This document shows, piece after piece, positions 10,439 to 19,600 of a DNA stretch of 64,000 nt. Under the pieces are notes generated by a model that was not told where the DNA came from, did no database searches, and saw nothing but the letters and a program-made list of their open reading frames with translations. Source of the stretch: Legionella gratiana. GTDB lineage: Bacteria > Pseudomonadota > Gammaproteobacteria > Legionellales > Legionellaceae. The stretch covers positions 124,001 through 188,000 of the forward strand of contig NZ_LNYE01000022.1 of assembly GCF_001467695.1 (NCBI RefSeq), written 5' to 3'. A program made the position numbers and the translations under genes. Within the stretch, counting starts at the first letter, position 1. Each line of letters opens with the position of its first letter.

Positions 10439-11530
10439 TCATTTCTCCGGAGCATAAAACCATAACTTAATGAGATCCAATGGAAATGAATGATACACGC
10501 ACCAACGCTGGATGATGCTTTGATCCAGATCTTTGGGTATTTCATGTACGCCATTGACCAGTTTCTCATGAAGCAACATTAATGACGCCAGGTTATGGAT
10601 ATAAAATTCGGGATCTATATATTTCATCGGAGTGGGATCTTCGAGAACAAAATTCACTGGCATTTTATGATTTAATACTTCATCCTCACTAAAATGAGGA
10701 CCAAATTCGTCATAGACTCCTAAATTGGCTAGGATTTTGCCGCTAAACCACGAATGAGGATAATCATTCAAAATCGCTTTTTTACCTGTTGCAGTAATCA
10801 CAATATTGGCGTCAATTAATGCACGTTCAAGCTCGTTACCATTTTTAGGGTTGATGGCTTTTATACCCAGATTTTGGGCTAAAACTCTTTGTTTTTCACA
10901 TACATCTACAACAACAACTGGAATTTTATTTTGGCTGCAAAAATAAGCTACTCCGCGACCAATTTTACCAAAACCAAAAATAATCCATGAGGTTTCACTA
11001 GGGATAATTCCTGTCAGTTTCATGAGTGCCATATGACTACTTTCAGCACAACCGAAAACGGTTTCCAGTTGTTTTGTTAAAGTACGATCAATGCTAATAA
11101 CGGGAAAATCAAGATTTTGGTTTCGGTAGAAGTGATCCCCTGAGCCTGTTAATTCAATCGCCCCTATCTTTGGAGATCCTAAAAACTGATAGAGTTGGGC
11201 ACCGCAATCGAAATACAGATCAAATTTCTCGCCAATGAGCGAGAGAGGTCTTTCAACATAAGAAATATTGGCTTCTTTTAAAGAAGAGACCGCTTTTGGG
11301 TGAGCTTGGCAGAAATCACTGGGATTTGTAACTAGGATATCAGCTCCTGCTTCAAGCAAACAAGCAATTTTTAACAAAGTATTGGGTACGACAGGGACAT
11401 GATGAAGTATTCGTAATCCTAATAGAGGACGTGTGGCACGCCAGTCGGCAAGTTGCTGATGCATAAAAGGAGCTTCATTTTTGGAATAAGTTTGAAAGAA
11501 TTTTATTAGGGCATTTTGCATCGTATTCAT
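10439..11530 (-). CDS. adenosylhomocysteinase-like NAD-binding protein
   Basis: A 363-residue protein related to S-adenosylhomocysteine hydrolase but shorter than the usual 430-480. The NAD-binding motif is clear: SWIIFGFGKIGRGVAYFCSQ near residues 182-201, the counterpart of GYGxxGkG(x)A, followed by VVVVDVCEKQR and the later strand NIVITATGKKAIL. The substrate-binding part is only loosely recognisable (HHVPVVPNTLLKIACLLEAGAD; ELTGSGDHFYR), and the canonical C-terminal substrate and tetramer-forming tail of AdoHcy hydrolase (ending KPDHYRY) is missing. It may act on a different nucleoside-like substrate. It sits between an MFS gene downstream and a divergently read LysR regulator, a layout that suggests an inducible uptake-and-use unit. 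Confidence 0.6.
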   Translation of the reverse strand: MNTMQNALIKFFQTYSKNEAPFMHQQLADWRATRPLLGLRILHHVPVVPNTLLKIACLLEAGADILVTNPSDFCQAHPKAVSSLKEANISYVERPLSLIGEKFDLYFDCGAQLYQFLGSPKIGAIELTGSGDHFYRNQNLDFPVISIDRTLTKQLETVFGCAESSHMALMKLTGIIPSETSWIIFGFGKIGRGVAYFCSQNKIPVVVVDVCEKQRVLAQNLGIKAINPKNGNELERALIDANIVITATGKKAILNDYPHSWFSGKILANLGVYDEFGPHFSEDEVLNHKMPVNFVLEDPTPMKYIDPEFYIHNLASLMLLHEKLVNGVHEIPKDLDQSIIQRWCVYHSFPLDLIKLWFYAPEK

Positions 11531-11548
11531 TAGGAAATGAAAAATTTA

Positions 11549-11597
11549 ATTTTAGCATAACTTACTCATATAAGACTTGGATGATTAATGCTAAAAT
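11549..11597. promoter_or_regulatory. inverted repeat in divergent LysR promoter region
   Basis: ATTTTAGCAT (11549-11558) and ATGCTAAAAT (11588-11597) form a perfect 10-bp inverted repeat in the 126-base gap between the divergent AdoHcyase-like gene and the LysR gene. Centres are 39 bases apart, about four helical turns, so two regulator dimers could bind on the same face. A role for the adjacent LysR protein is inferred. Confidence 0.4.
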
Positions 11598-11656
11598 AAA
11601 AAAATTATGTATATTGTGACTTGTTTGAAATTGATCATACTTTTGAAACTAATATT

Positions 11657-12559
11657 ATGAATACTAATGAATTAAAATCATTTTTAATGGTTTATGAATA
11701 CCGCTCTTACTCTCTGGCAGCAAAACGTTTGTATGTTACTCAATCTGCTATAAGCAAGCGCATTAATAATTTGGAGAATGAATTTAAAACCAAATTATTT
11801 GAAATGAGAGGGAACATGATTTTCCCTACTATGGAGGGGCAGCTACTTATTCCATATGCTCGATTACTTTTACATACACTAAGTGATGCTGCTGCTAATT
11901 TAAAAAATCCTGAACTTACAGAAATACCCATTATTCTAGGGACATCAACTCTTCCATGTTTTCAGTTTTTACCCTTATTCATCGATTATTTAAATGAAAA
12001 TTACGGCAGTTTGCCTAATTTTCAGATTAAACAGATGACGAAAAAAGACCTTGTTCCTGCATTACAAAATGGATTGATTGATCTGGCATTAACAACTAAA
12101 GATCTAGTGAGTAATAATTCAATTACATGTAATCAACTTTATGAAGAAGAGCTTTACATTGTTGTATCGCCCAAACATGAATTAGCAAATGAAAAAGATA
12201 TTGATTTAAATAAGCTTGCGCAGTATACCTGTATTTTAACCGAACCAGGCTTTTCTATTCGAGATAATTTAGATCAACTTTTTTCCAAAAAACGGTTACC
12301 ACTTTTGGTGAAGCATGAGCTGTTTTCTTTGCTTGCAATAAAAAAATTAGTGAAGAGAGGATTAGGCTGGAGTGCATTGCCTAAACAATATTATGATCAG
12401 GAACTAATAAAGTTAGAAGTAAACGATTTTTCTGAAAAAATAGTCTTATGTTGGTACTGTCATCAGAATCGTACTGATTCAAGAATATTGCAGTATATAG
12501 GACAATTACTGAAAGAGGCGCAGCCTTATATTAATCAGCACGTGGATAATGATCAGTAA
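11657..12559 (+). CDS. LysR-family transcriptional regulator
   Basis: A 300-residue LysR-type regulator. The N-terminal helix-turn-helix reads ELKSFLMVYEYRSYSLAAKRLYVTQSAISKRINNLE (residues 5-40, shown in part), with the family's A-A-K-R-L..TQSAISKRI core. The C-terminal half is a periplasmic-binding-like effector domain (IILGTSTLPCFQFLPLFIDYL, LVPALQNGLIDLALTTK). ATG 11657 places the HTH at the expected distance from the N-terminus; an earlier TTG adds 12 residues without support. It is read away from the AdoHcyase-like/MFS pair and probably controls that pair; LysR proteins usually also repress their own gene. Confidence 0.9.
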   Translation: MNTNELKSFLMVYEYRSYSLAAKRLYVTQSAISKRINNLENEFKTKLFEMRGNMIFPTMEGQLLIPYARLLLHTLSDAAANLKNPELTEIPIILGTSTLPCFQFLPLFIDYLNENYGSLPNFQIKQMTKKDLVPALQNGLIDLALTTKDLVSNNSITCNQLYEEELYIVVSPKHELANEKDIDLNKLAQYTCILTEPGFSIRDNLDQLFSKKRLPLLVKHELFSLLAIKKLVKRGLGWSALPKQYYDQELIKLEVNDFSEKIVLCWYCHQNRTDSRILQYIGQLLKEAQPYINQHVDNDQ

Positions 12560-12591
12560 CAGATGCTTCCAATTCGAGTAGTTAAATGTCC

Positions 12592-12620
12592 TCATGAAAT
12601 CTATTAAAGGCGTTTCATGA
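12592..12620. terminator. hairpin at the 3' side of the last module gene
   Basis: TCATGAAA (12592-12599) pairs with TTTCATGA (12613-12620), loop 13 bases. It lies between the convergent LysR gene and the 449-residue membrane protein. The CATGA core recurs in hairpins behind the other two copies of the large module gene (14617 and 21674), which argues that it travels with the module. Confidence 0.5.
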
Positions 12621-12632
12621 TAACGTAGTGTT

Positions 12633-13982
12633 TTAATCGACTGAAAATCTGAGATCATCCTCTTTGTTCTCTTCTTTATTATCGGCTTTAATGTTTTTTA
12701 ATTTCTCTTTACATTGCTCGCATTTATCAATAGCAGTGTGATGTACAGGTTTAAAGAATCCACTTCTAACAAATAGATTATTATGTACTTTTATCTCGAT
12801 TTTTTTTGTGTCACTATTTAGCTCTTCGATTCTATCTGTATTCAACTGTATTTCTTTTTGTCTTAATTCCACACCTTCCTTTTTATGGTTTATGATGATA
12901 TCAAGGGTATCGACTTTATACTGCAAGGCATTTTCTGTGCTTTTATATCCCTTTGCTCCTTTCTTTTCTAAGAGGAGAGAGGCTAATGGATTTTGATCTT
13001 CTAGAGATTGAAGTCTTCGTTCAATTTTACCATCTAATAGGGCTCTCTCTAGGAGTTTATTATTTACTACACTCTCAATAACGGCTGTTAAATTATTTAT
13101 ACCCATACCGAGAATAGAATTATTTTCCTCAGAGTCAGCGCACTCCTTCAAGAGTTTTAATAGATTTTCATTGAGGTCTTTATTTTTCGTTAACTCATTT
13201 ATTGAGTTGATTTGACGAACACATTCCTGGGCAAGCAAAATTGCTTTATCGTAGAGATCTTTTGCTTGTGAGTAATTTGCAAGAGCCTGAGCATCAAGAT
13301 TCTTAACTTCATTCAATTTCTTATTGAAATACTCATAAAGAGTGAATGTTATAATTGCAAGTACAAGCCACTTAGCTAAATTTAGGACGGATTTTGCTTT
13401 TTCATCAGGTATTCCATCTTTATCAGCAAATGCGCAATAAAAACCTTCAAATAAATGGGATGAGGATTTTTTCAAAGTCCCTTCAAATACGTTGAATAGA
13501 AACAATAATGGCCGATGGTTCTGGATTTGTTCTTTGGATTTCTTGAATACTTCATCTTGCAGCCCCTTTGCTGAAGTAAATCTTCTAGCAGGAGCCTGAT
13601 CAGTTTTTTGGTTTGTATCACTTACAGGATCTACTTTCACTTCATGGGTTTTCTGATCTAGGCTAAGTGGGGCTGAGTTATTAGCGCTGTACTGCTTCCC
13701 CTCTGTTAGCATATCTTCTTTAAATTTCTCAAAATCTCTTTGAAAAGTTCTTTTGCTTTCCTCTCTTTCAATTTCTTTTCTTATATTTGACAATGGAGCT
13801 ATATCGGATATATCTACAGGTATAAAATTTGGATTCATTTTATCTTGATTTGGTATAAGAATTGGATTCACTGGAGGTATAGACTGCTGTGTCGAATTCT
13901 TTATAGGAGCTTCTCTAATCACTTGTGTTTCAGCAATTTGTCCAGCAAGCCGTATAGCAATCTGTAGTATTTTACTTCTCAT
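12633..13982 (-). CDS. membrane/coiled-coil protein, module copy A (large)
   Basis: A 449-residue protein of unknown function, paralogous to the gene at 14685-15977. Shared features in order: a basic amphipathic N-terminus (MRSKILQIAIRLAGQIAE); a proline/asparagine-rich linker; SAKGLQDEVFKK and KKSSSHLFEGFYCAFADKDGIPDE around residues 140-195; one hydrophobic segment (LAKWLVLAIITFTLYEYF) near 205-222; then about 200 residues of charged helix with coiled-coil character; and a tail with GFFKP and the pair KCEQCK. The ATG has an AAGGTG ribosome site. No enzyme motif is visible. The charged C-terminus (KEENKEDDLRF) would suit a Dot/Icm substrate, but that is only an inference. It follows its small partner gene at 14202-14426. 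Confidence 0.65.
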   Translation of the reverse strand: MRSKILQIAIRLAGQIAETQVIREAPIKNSTQQSIPPVNPILIPNQDKMNPNFIPVDISDIAPLSNIRKEIEREESKRTFQRDFEKFKEDMLTEGKQYSANNSAPLSLDQKTHEVKVDPVSDTNQKTDQAPARRFTSAKGLQDEVFKKSKEQIQNHRPLLFLFNVFEGTLKKSSSHLFEGFYCAFADKDGIPDEKAKSVLNLAKWLVLAIITFTLYEYFNKKLNEVKNLDAQALANYSQAKDLYDKAILLAQECVRQINSINELTKNKDLNENLLKLLKECADSEENNSILGMGINNLTAVIESVVNNKLLERALLDGKIERRLQSLEDQNPLASLLLEKKGAKGYKSTENALQYKVDTLDIIINHKKEGVELRQKEIQLNTDRIEELNSDTKKIEIKVHNNLFVRSGFFKPVHHTAIDKCEQCKEKLKNIKADNKEENKEDDLRFSVD

Positions 13983-14201
13983 GGTAACACCTTATGTAAT
14001 ATGTTAACTAATTGTTCGTATTGTTTATTTAAACACATGAAAATTAAAGCCAGGTTATATAAGAATGAGGGTTAAGAATGCCGAATTCCAAAAAGGAAGA
14101 TTCATGAGCTCAATTGATTAGGATGTGTTTCTTATGAGAAAGATAAAATTTTTCTTTATTCAGAGGAATTTATTGACTAAACCCTCTGAATGTTTTGGCT
14201 C

Positions 14202-14426
14202 TTATTGAGGTCCTTTTGATTTATCAGAGAATGGTAACTGTTCTGTATATTTTTCTAGTTCATTTATATTGGTATCATTTGGATTTTTTAGTGCTTTATC
14301 TAAGAGTTGGTTAAAAAAGGTGAGGTTGTTTTCGAGGAATTTCATCTTTTGAATACAGTCATGATAGCGATCTTCTTCCTTTTTATTTTCATCTTGAGTA
14401 GAATAAACTTCAGTAGTTTTTTTCAT
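14202..14426 (-). CDS. small charged protein, module copy A (small)
   Basis: A 74-residue, Lys/Glu-rich soluble protein of unknown function. Its core YHDCIQKMKFLENNLTFFNQ and the following KNPNDTNINELEKYTEQLP align clearly with the 86-residue product at 16206-16466 (YEDYITNMKLLKNNLTFFSS, KNPNDENLKELQNYVEHLP). A strong GGAGGA ribosome site precedes the ATG. It lies upstream of the large gene at 12633-13982 on the same strand, the same arrangement as in the second copy. The conserved pairing suggests a partner or chaperone-like role for the large product, which is untested. Confidence 0.65.
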   Translation of the reverse strand: MKKTTEVYSTQDENKKEEDRYHDCIQKMKFLENNLTFFNQLLDKALKNPNDTNINELEKYTEQLPFSDKSKGPQ

Positions 14427-14506
14427 AATTCCTCCAATAGGTTCTACTATTAAACTTATTAAGTTTACCAGTTAATTGGCGAAATAAATTTACATAATAA
14501 AAAATT

Positions 14507-14559
14507 AACATTAAAAAGAGTTAAATGCTCATGAAATAATGGAATGCTTCTTGATTATA
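14507..14559 (-). promoter_or_regulatory. putative promoter region of module copy A
   Basis: On the minus strand a TATAAT hexamer (complement of 14554-14559) is followed by TTTAATGTT (complement of 14507-14515). The block aligns with 16513-16565 ahead of module copy B, so it was duplicated with the genes. TTTAATGTT resembles a PmrA half-site more weakly than its counterpart in copy B. Confidence 0.35.
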
Positions 14560-14616
14560 ATTCATGACGAAAATAAAGATTTTTGTTGTATTCGGAATGG
14601 AAATAAGCGGGAGAAT

Positions 14617-14665
14617 GTCATCATGAAAAATAGCTTTTGCAATGATGGAGTTTTTTCATGATGAC
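14617..14665 (-). terminator. 14-bp stem hairpin behind large gene of module copy B
   Basis: GTCATCATGAAAAA (14617-14630) pairs perfectly with TTTTTCATGATGAC (14652-14665), loop 21 bases, directly after the stop of the 430-residue module protein. On the transcript strand the hairpin is not followed by a long U run. The same ATGTCATCATG core appears at 21674. Confidence 0.6.
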
Positions 14666-14684
14666 TTGGTTATTTTTCATCGAT

Positions 14685-15977
14685 TTAAACCTTAAGAGAG
14701 TTATTAGGTTTTTCTTCCTGATCAGTTTTGTTTGCTTTTAGCATCTCTTTTATTTCGTTACATTGGGCTAGTATTTTTGGATCCAGGGATTTGGCTTCTT
14801 TAAATCCACATTGGATTAATAAGTTCTTCTTCATTTTTTCTTGCTCCTTTTCGGTCTCCGCTATTTTATTGGCTATTCTTGCAAGTTTATTATTAAATTG
14901 TTCCTCCAGTCCTTGTGCAATTTTTTCACTTTCTTTTATTTTTTGATCCATTTTTTCGATCTTATTTTCTAATTTAGTTTTTGTATTTTTAAATCCTCTT
15001 ATTTCTACTATTTCTAATAACTTGGAGGCTAAAGGATTTCCCTGTTTTTCTAGATGTTGAAGTGTTTGTTGAATCTTATTATCCTGTCTAACTCGTTCTA
15101 AAGGTTTATTATTCAAAAAGCTTTGCGCCATATTTCTAAGCTCAGACCAAATAACATCGTTGTTCTCATCTTTAGCGCATTTATTTAATAAGGTTAATAA
15201 TTGTTGACTGAACTCTTTATTTTTTTTAAATTCATTTTGCAATTCAAGTTGTCTAAAAATATCCTTGAGGAGTGGAAGAGCTTCATTATAAATAAATTGA
15301 GTTTCTAAAAAATTATTGTAAGCTATATTATCAGAGTCATTAATTTCTTTGGTTATGCTTTTGTAAGTTTCATAAAGAGTGAGTAATATCAATGCAGCGA
15401 ACATCAAGCCGCAATTTCTTATAATGGGTGCCACTGCTGTTTCAGGAACCCCTTGAGGGCCGGCGCGTAAACTAAATGAGGTTTCAAACACAGACATTGA
15501 GCTCTTTCTTATAAAGGGCTCAGCTAAGAGAAAAGGTCTTAATAATTCCCTGGGTAATGTTTTTTTTATCTCTTCGAATACTTTATCCTGTAATGACTTT
15601 GGTGTGGCATACATTTTAGTATCGCCATTAAGAAGGTCTGGATACAGCGCCTTATACCTCTCTTCATATTCATTAGCATCTTCATTAGCATCTTTATTAG
15701 CATCGCTATTCTCTATAGAAAAATACATGGGGTTCTCTGTTTTTGCGATATCTATTGCCATTCCATTAAGAATATTATTTTTATATTTTTCTGCTATTTC
15801 TAAACCTTTATATTCTTTTATATTTTCTTGGTCTGCTTTCCAATTAAATGAAGAAGGAGTGGTTGTAACTTTTGAAGAATTTAAAGTGTCTCCCTGATCG
15901 ATTAACTTTATATTAGTCTCTTTTAGAATCGCTCCTCTAATATAATTTACTGTAGCGCGCATTAGTTTGGCTCTCAT
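14685..15977 (-). CDS. membrane/coiled-coil protein, module copy B (large)
   Basis: A 430-residue paralogue of the protein at 12633-13982. It keeps the basic start (MRAKLMRATVNYIRGAI), a short acidic repeat NSDANKDANEDANEYEERY near residues 90-110, TPKSLQDKVFEEIKK, KSSMSVFETSFSLRAGPQGVPE, a hydrophobic segment (NCGLMFAALILLTLYETY) near 195-212, and a long charged coiled-coil half ending in CGFKEAK and QCNEIKEML. ATG 15977 is preceded by GGGAGA at good spacing, so I prefer it to a start 18 codons earlier. Function unknown. It follows its small partner (16206-16466) and precedes the small gene of copy A, giving the order small-large-small-large. Confidence 0.65.
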   Translation of the reverse strand: MRAKLMRATVNYIRGAILKETNIKLIDQGDTLNSSKVTTTPSSFNWKADQENIKEYKGLEIAEKYKNNILNGMAIDIAKTENPMYFSIENSDANKDANEDANEYEERYKALYPDLLNGDTKMYATPKSLQDKVFEEIKKTLPRELLRPFLLAEPFIRKSSMSVFETSFSLRAGPQGVPETAVAPIIRNCGLMFAALILLTLYETYKSITKEINDSDNIAYNNFLETQFIYNEALPLLKDIFRQLELQNEFKKNKEFSQQLLTLLNKCAKDENNDVIWSELRNMAQSFLNNKPLERVRQDNKIQQTLQHLEKQGNPLASKLLEIVEIRGFKNTKTKLENKIEKMDQKIKESEKIAQGLEEQFNNKLARIANKIAETEKEQEKMKKNLLIQCGFKEAKSLDPKILAQCNEIKEMLKANKTDQEEKPNNSLKV

Positions 15978-16163
15978 GATAGTCTCCCATGAAGTGTGAA
16001 AATTATTGTCTATATGTTTATTAAACCACACGGTACTTAATGGTCAGTTATGTTGGAATGAATTTTAGGAAAGCTGAGTATCACTAGGAGTTATAAGTTC
16101 GATTGGTAAATTTGAACTTCTTATGCAATATAAAGATAAATAATTTGTTTGAATGCATCGTAG

Positions 16164-16197
16164 CGACATAAATGGCACAGAAATGCCTTTTATGTCG
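16164..16197. repeat. hairpin repeat, GTGAGTTCGA family
   Basis: CGACATAAATGGCA (16164-16177) pairs with TGCCTTTTATGTCG (16184-16197), 13 of 14 matching. Read on the minus strand it starts GTGAGTTCGACATAAAAGGC immediately after the stop of the small module gene, matching the elements at 3063 and 43761. It may end or attenuate transcription between small and large module genes. Confidence 0.55.
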
Positions 16198-16205
16198 AAC
16201 TCACA

Positions 16206-16466
16206 TTAATTAGACTTTGGTGATTTGCAGAGTGGCAGATGTTCTACATAATTTTGCAGTTCTTTTAAATTTTCATCATTAGGATTTTTAATATTTTTTT
16301 CGATAAGGCTACTAAAAAATGTAAGGTTGTTTTTGAGGAGTTTCATATTCGTAATATAGTCTTCATAACGACCTTTTTCCTTTTTGTTTTCAGTATCTTG
16401 AGTACCATCAATTTCAGTCGTAATTTCAGTACTTTTAGGAGCAACAACTTTAGTTGGTTTGTTCAT
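16206..16466 (-). CDS. small charged protein, module copy B (small)
   Basis: An 86-residue hydrophilic protein of unknown function, paralogous to the one at 14202-14426. It has a Thr/Lys-rich N-terminus (MNKPTKVVAPKSTEITTEID) and the conserved helical core NMKLLKNNLTFFSSLIEKNI followed by KNPNDENLKELQNYVEHLP. I place the start at ATG 16466 because GGAGGAAA lies just ahead of it; the in-frame ATG at 16478 would put that ribosome site inside the gene. It is the first gene of module copy B, upstream of the 430-residue membrane protein. Confidence 0.65.
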   Translation of the reverse strand: MNKPTKVVAPKSTEITTEIDGTQDTENKKEKGRYEDYITNMKLLKNNLTFFSSLIEKNIKNPNDENLKELQNYVEHLPLCKSPKSN

Positions 16467-16512
16467 ATTTTCCTCCATTATTAGAATGACTATTAAATTA
16501 TGGTAAAAAATT

Positions 16513-16565
16513 AATATTAAGAAACTATTAAATCACCATGAAGTAATGGAATACCTTCGATTATA
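16513..16565 (-). promoter_or_regulatory. putative promoter with PmrA-like half-site, module copy B
   Basis: On the minus strand, TATAAT (complement of 16560-16565) is followed downstream by CTTAATATT (complement of 16513-16521), which equals the remembered cTTAATatT half-site bound by PmrA in front of many Legionella effector genes. A second half-site two bases on is not clear, and the site lies downstream of the hexamer, so the link to PmrA is tentative. The region is shared with copy A. Confidence 0.35.
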
Positions 16566-16601
16566 ATTCAATTCATAGGATTTATAAATGTGGCAAAGTG
16601 A

Positions 16602-19600
16602 TTAAAATTTTGTTTTCATACCCATATCTTCTTCCCTATTTTTCTCAGAAAAACTCGTATAACCAAACCAGCTCGCAATCCATTGCCAAAATCCAATGTG
16701 CTCTTGTTTTTTAGGTTGGAAAAAAGAGTGCTTTCCAGAAATTTGTTTAAGGGTATTTAATTTTTTTAAATAGGCTAATTCATCATGAAATAAGGTAATG
16801 GTAGCTGTTTGATCATTTGCATTAATTTTTTGATTCATGGATTCAATCACTTTATCCAATTGTTTTAATTCATACTTTGAATAAGACTTACGAATGGTGG
16901 CTTTGAGTGAAGCTTTTGCGGTGTGTTGATCTTCATAATTTAGCTTTGCAAGTAGGTCTTTTTTTAATTGTGTTCCATTATTATTGACGAAAATGGCGTA
17001 TTCGATAAGCTGTAATTCTCGTTCGCTTTGCGCTGATTTAATTAAATTTTTGTAATGTTGTGCACGAGTTTTCCCACGATAATAATCAAAAAAGTAAGAA
17101 AAGTAACTTAACGTTTGATCACGATGTTTTAGATAATGATTTAAGGATTTAATGCATCTTGCTTTTTGAGTTTTTAAATAAGATGTTGTTGTAGTTTCTT
17201 GAGGTGCTGCAAGCCTCTCTTTTTCTTGGACTGGTTTTAGTGGTGTAATTTTGCTTTGATAAATTTTTAAATGTGCTTGGATTTCGGGAATTACAAAACT
17301 AATGGGCAATTTTTTCTGCATTAAACATTCATGAAGCGACTTAATTGCTGTATTGAATTCTTCCTGATATGTTTGACTTTGTTCTGAAAAAGATTTTTGA
17401 ACGTTTTTGAGTACGAAGTAGAGTTTTAATTCTAATTGGCAAACCTCTTTAAATCTAGAATTTCCAATTAATTTCTCTAAGAGATCGGTATGTTCGTCAC
17501 TCAAGTAGTCAGGTGTTATATCATGGCCTGCCATCATTGTCTTAAGGTGTACTAAAGCATTGACTATGTCTGGATTTTCAATGGGTTGTTCCAGATCGAT
17601 CTGTTTCTCAATGAGGATTTTTTGGCATTCTTCAAAGACTATAGCTATTTGTTCCAGCGCCATTTTAAAGGGTAAATGGCTAAAAGTATAACGATAGATT
17701 TGATTGTTTAAATCAAGTTGATGATGGAGCATATTTAGTTCAATTCGTTCCAAAGTTTTTTGGATGATTTCCTGATAAGGAATTGCCAATCGCGCCAGAG
17801 CGTTAGTATTGCTGAAGAGTTTAAACAGTTGGGGGCGTACATCCATTTTATCATAATGAGCTTCGAGATTGTCCAGATAAGCATTTACAATTTCTTTTCC
17901 ATGTTCTTGAATAAGTTGTTGTAGGCGGATATCCAAATCATCTAATTTTTGCTTTTCAATGAGATGAGCTACTACTGCCCATTCTTTGTGTTTTAATGCC
18001 TCGGCTACTAATTTTTCTAAGCCGTATTTTTTTGCAAATAGGGATAAGACACGTGGAAAAAGAAGAGGATCCCTCAAAAATATTAATACCCCATGATCGG
18101 GATCAGCAGGTAGTTCACTTTGGGTAAATAAGCTATTAAAAATGGGTTCATTTTTTTCTTTAATCGCACGTTTTAAAGGATTTAAATACAGTTCTGTTTG
18201 CTGAAATGCGGGATCTTGTTCTGGATTTTTAATGGAACTTAGCAATGAAGCTCTTGGATGTTGAATATTTGTTTTTAATAATAATTGATATAGTCTGCCA
18301 TAGCCGTGGGCATAGACTCTTTCAAACAATTCAGAAGCAGGTTGTTCTCCAAATAATTGCTGAACTGCACGTTGTCGTTCAGGCTCAGTCAAGATCAGTT
18401 CTCGAGCAAGTAATTGGTTTGCTGTTTTTTCCTTTTTTTGAGTACAACTAAAAAGAAATAATTCTTTATAATCAAGTTCAAAATCAGACTTAGAGTGGAT
18501 AAAAGGCTCTATAGCGTCGCTGTCTTTTTCTATAGCTTCTTGGAATAGTTTTGTTAGGGGTTGCTTTAGTTTTGTTGTTGGAGTTATCAGTCCTTTGGTC
18601 AAAAATTGGGTAACTAGATTTTTATGATTTTGCATTAAAGCAGCTGTGAAAATTTGTTCCATTAATTCAGGATCAATAATGTGGTCATGGGCGAGTAAAA
18701 AGGTCAAAGGGTTTAATAAATTATTTCGTACGAGTAAAATCGTAAGTTCTGGGGTTTCTTTTAACTGAGGGTAAATTTCTAGGAGTAAGATAATTCCATT
18801 TTCATTTTTATTATGAATGAGCTCATTCATGAATTCATCCAGTTCCTCTTTTTTCCATGCTATTTTTGTACCTAATTTTTTAGCTAAGTGAAATAGCTTT
18901 TTTTTGCACCATTCTTTGATTTGATTTTTTTGTGTTTGTTCGTCAAATTTTAATGAAAGTGTGTCAGGTGGAAGCCGGTCAATTGTTCGATTCAGCTTTG
19001 CGAGTTTTGCTGGGGTTTGTATTGATTCATTGAGGTACTCATTAAAAAGTTGTGGTTCTTTTTGTATGCATATATTGATAACTGGGGTAATGTGCCACAT
19101 TAAACTGTATTCTAAAATGAGTTTTCTAATCTTAGGACTTGTTTGTTCAAAACAACGCTCAATAATTGAATAATCGTCATAATCATAGCAAAGCATCAAT
19201 AAAGCACGAATATCCTGAGTCATACGTAAGACATTGAAATTTAATTGAGTGAGCGTGGATAAAATGGTTAAATTATCTTCTTCTAGCCCTTTTCGATAAA
19301 GAAATTCTAAAGTATCCATATCAAGTTGGGTGTTAAGCTTTTCTTGGAGAAATAAGCACATTTCTTGGTTGTCATTTAAAATGGCACTAGTTAATGCACT
19401 TTTTATTAGTTCTACTGGAATATCATTACGCCAAGCCTGTTTTATATGCTCGTTTTTACGCAGAAAAATTAGTGCATTAAGCAATGAAGCTGAGCCTAGT
19501 GGTGTTCTTAGATCTATTAAAGAGTATTCATGTTTGTCGATTTGCTTCCAAATTTCAGAGTGGTTTGTTTGCTTTGCCCATGCTCGTGCATAAGTCTCAA

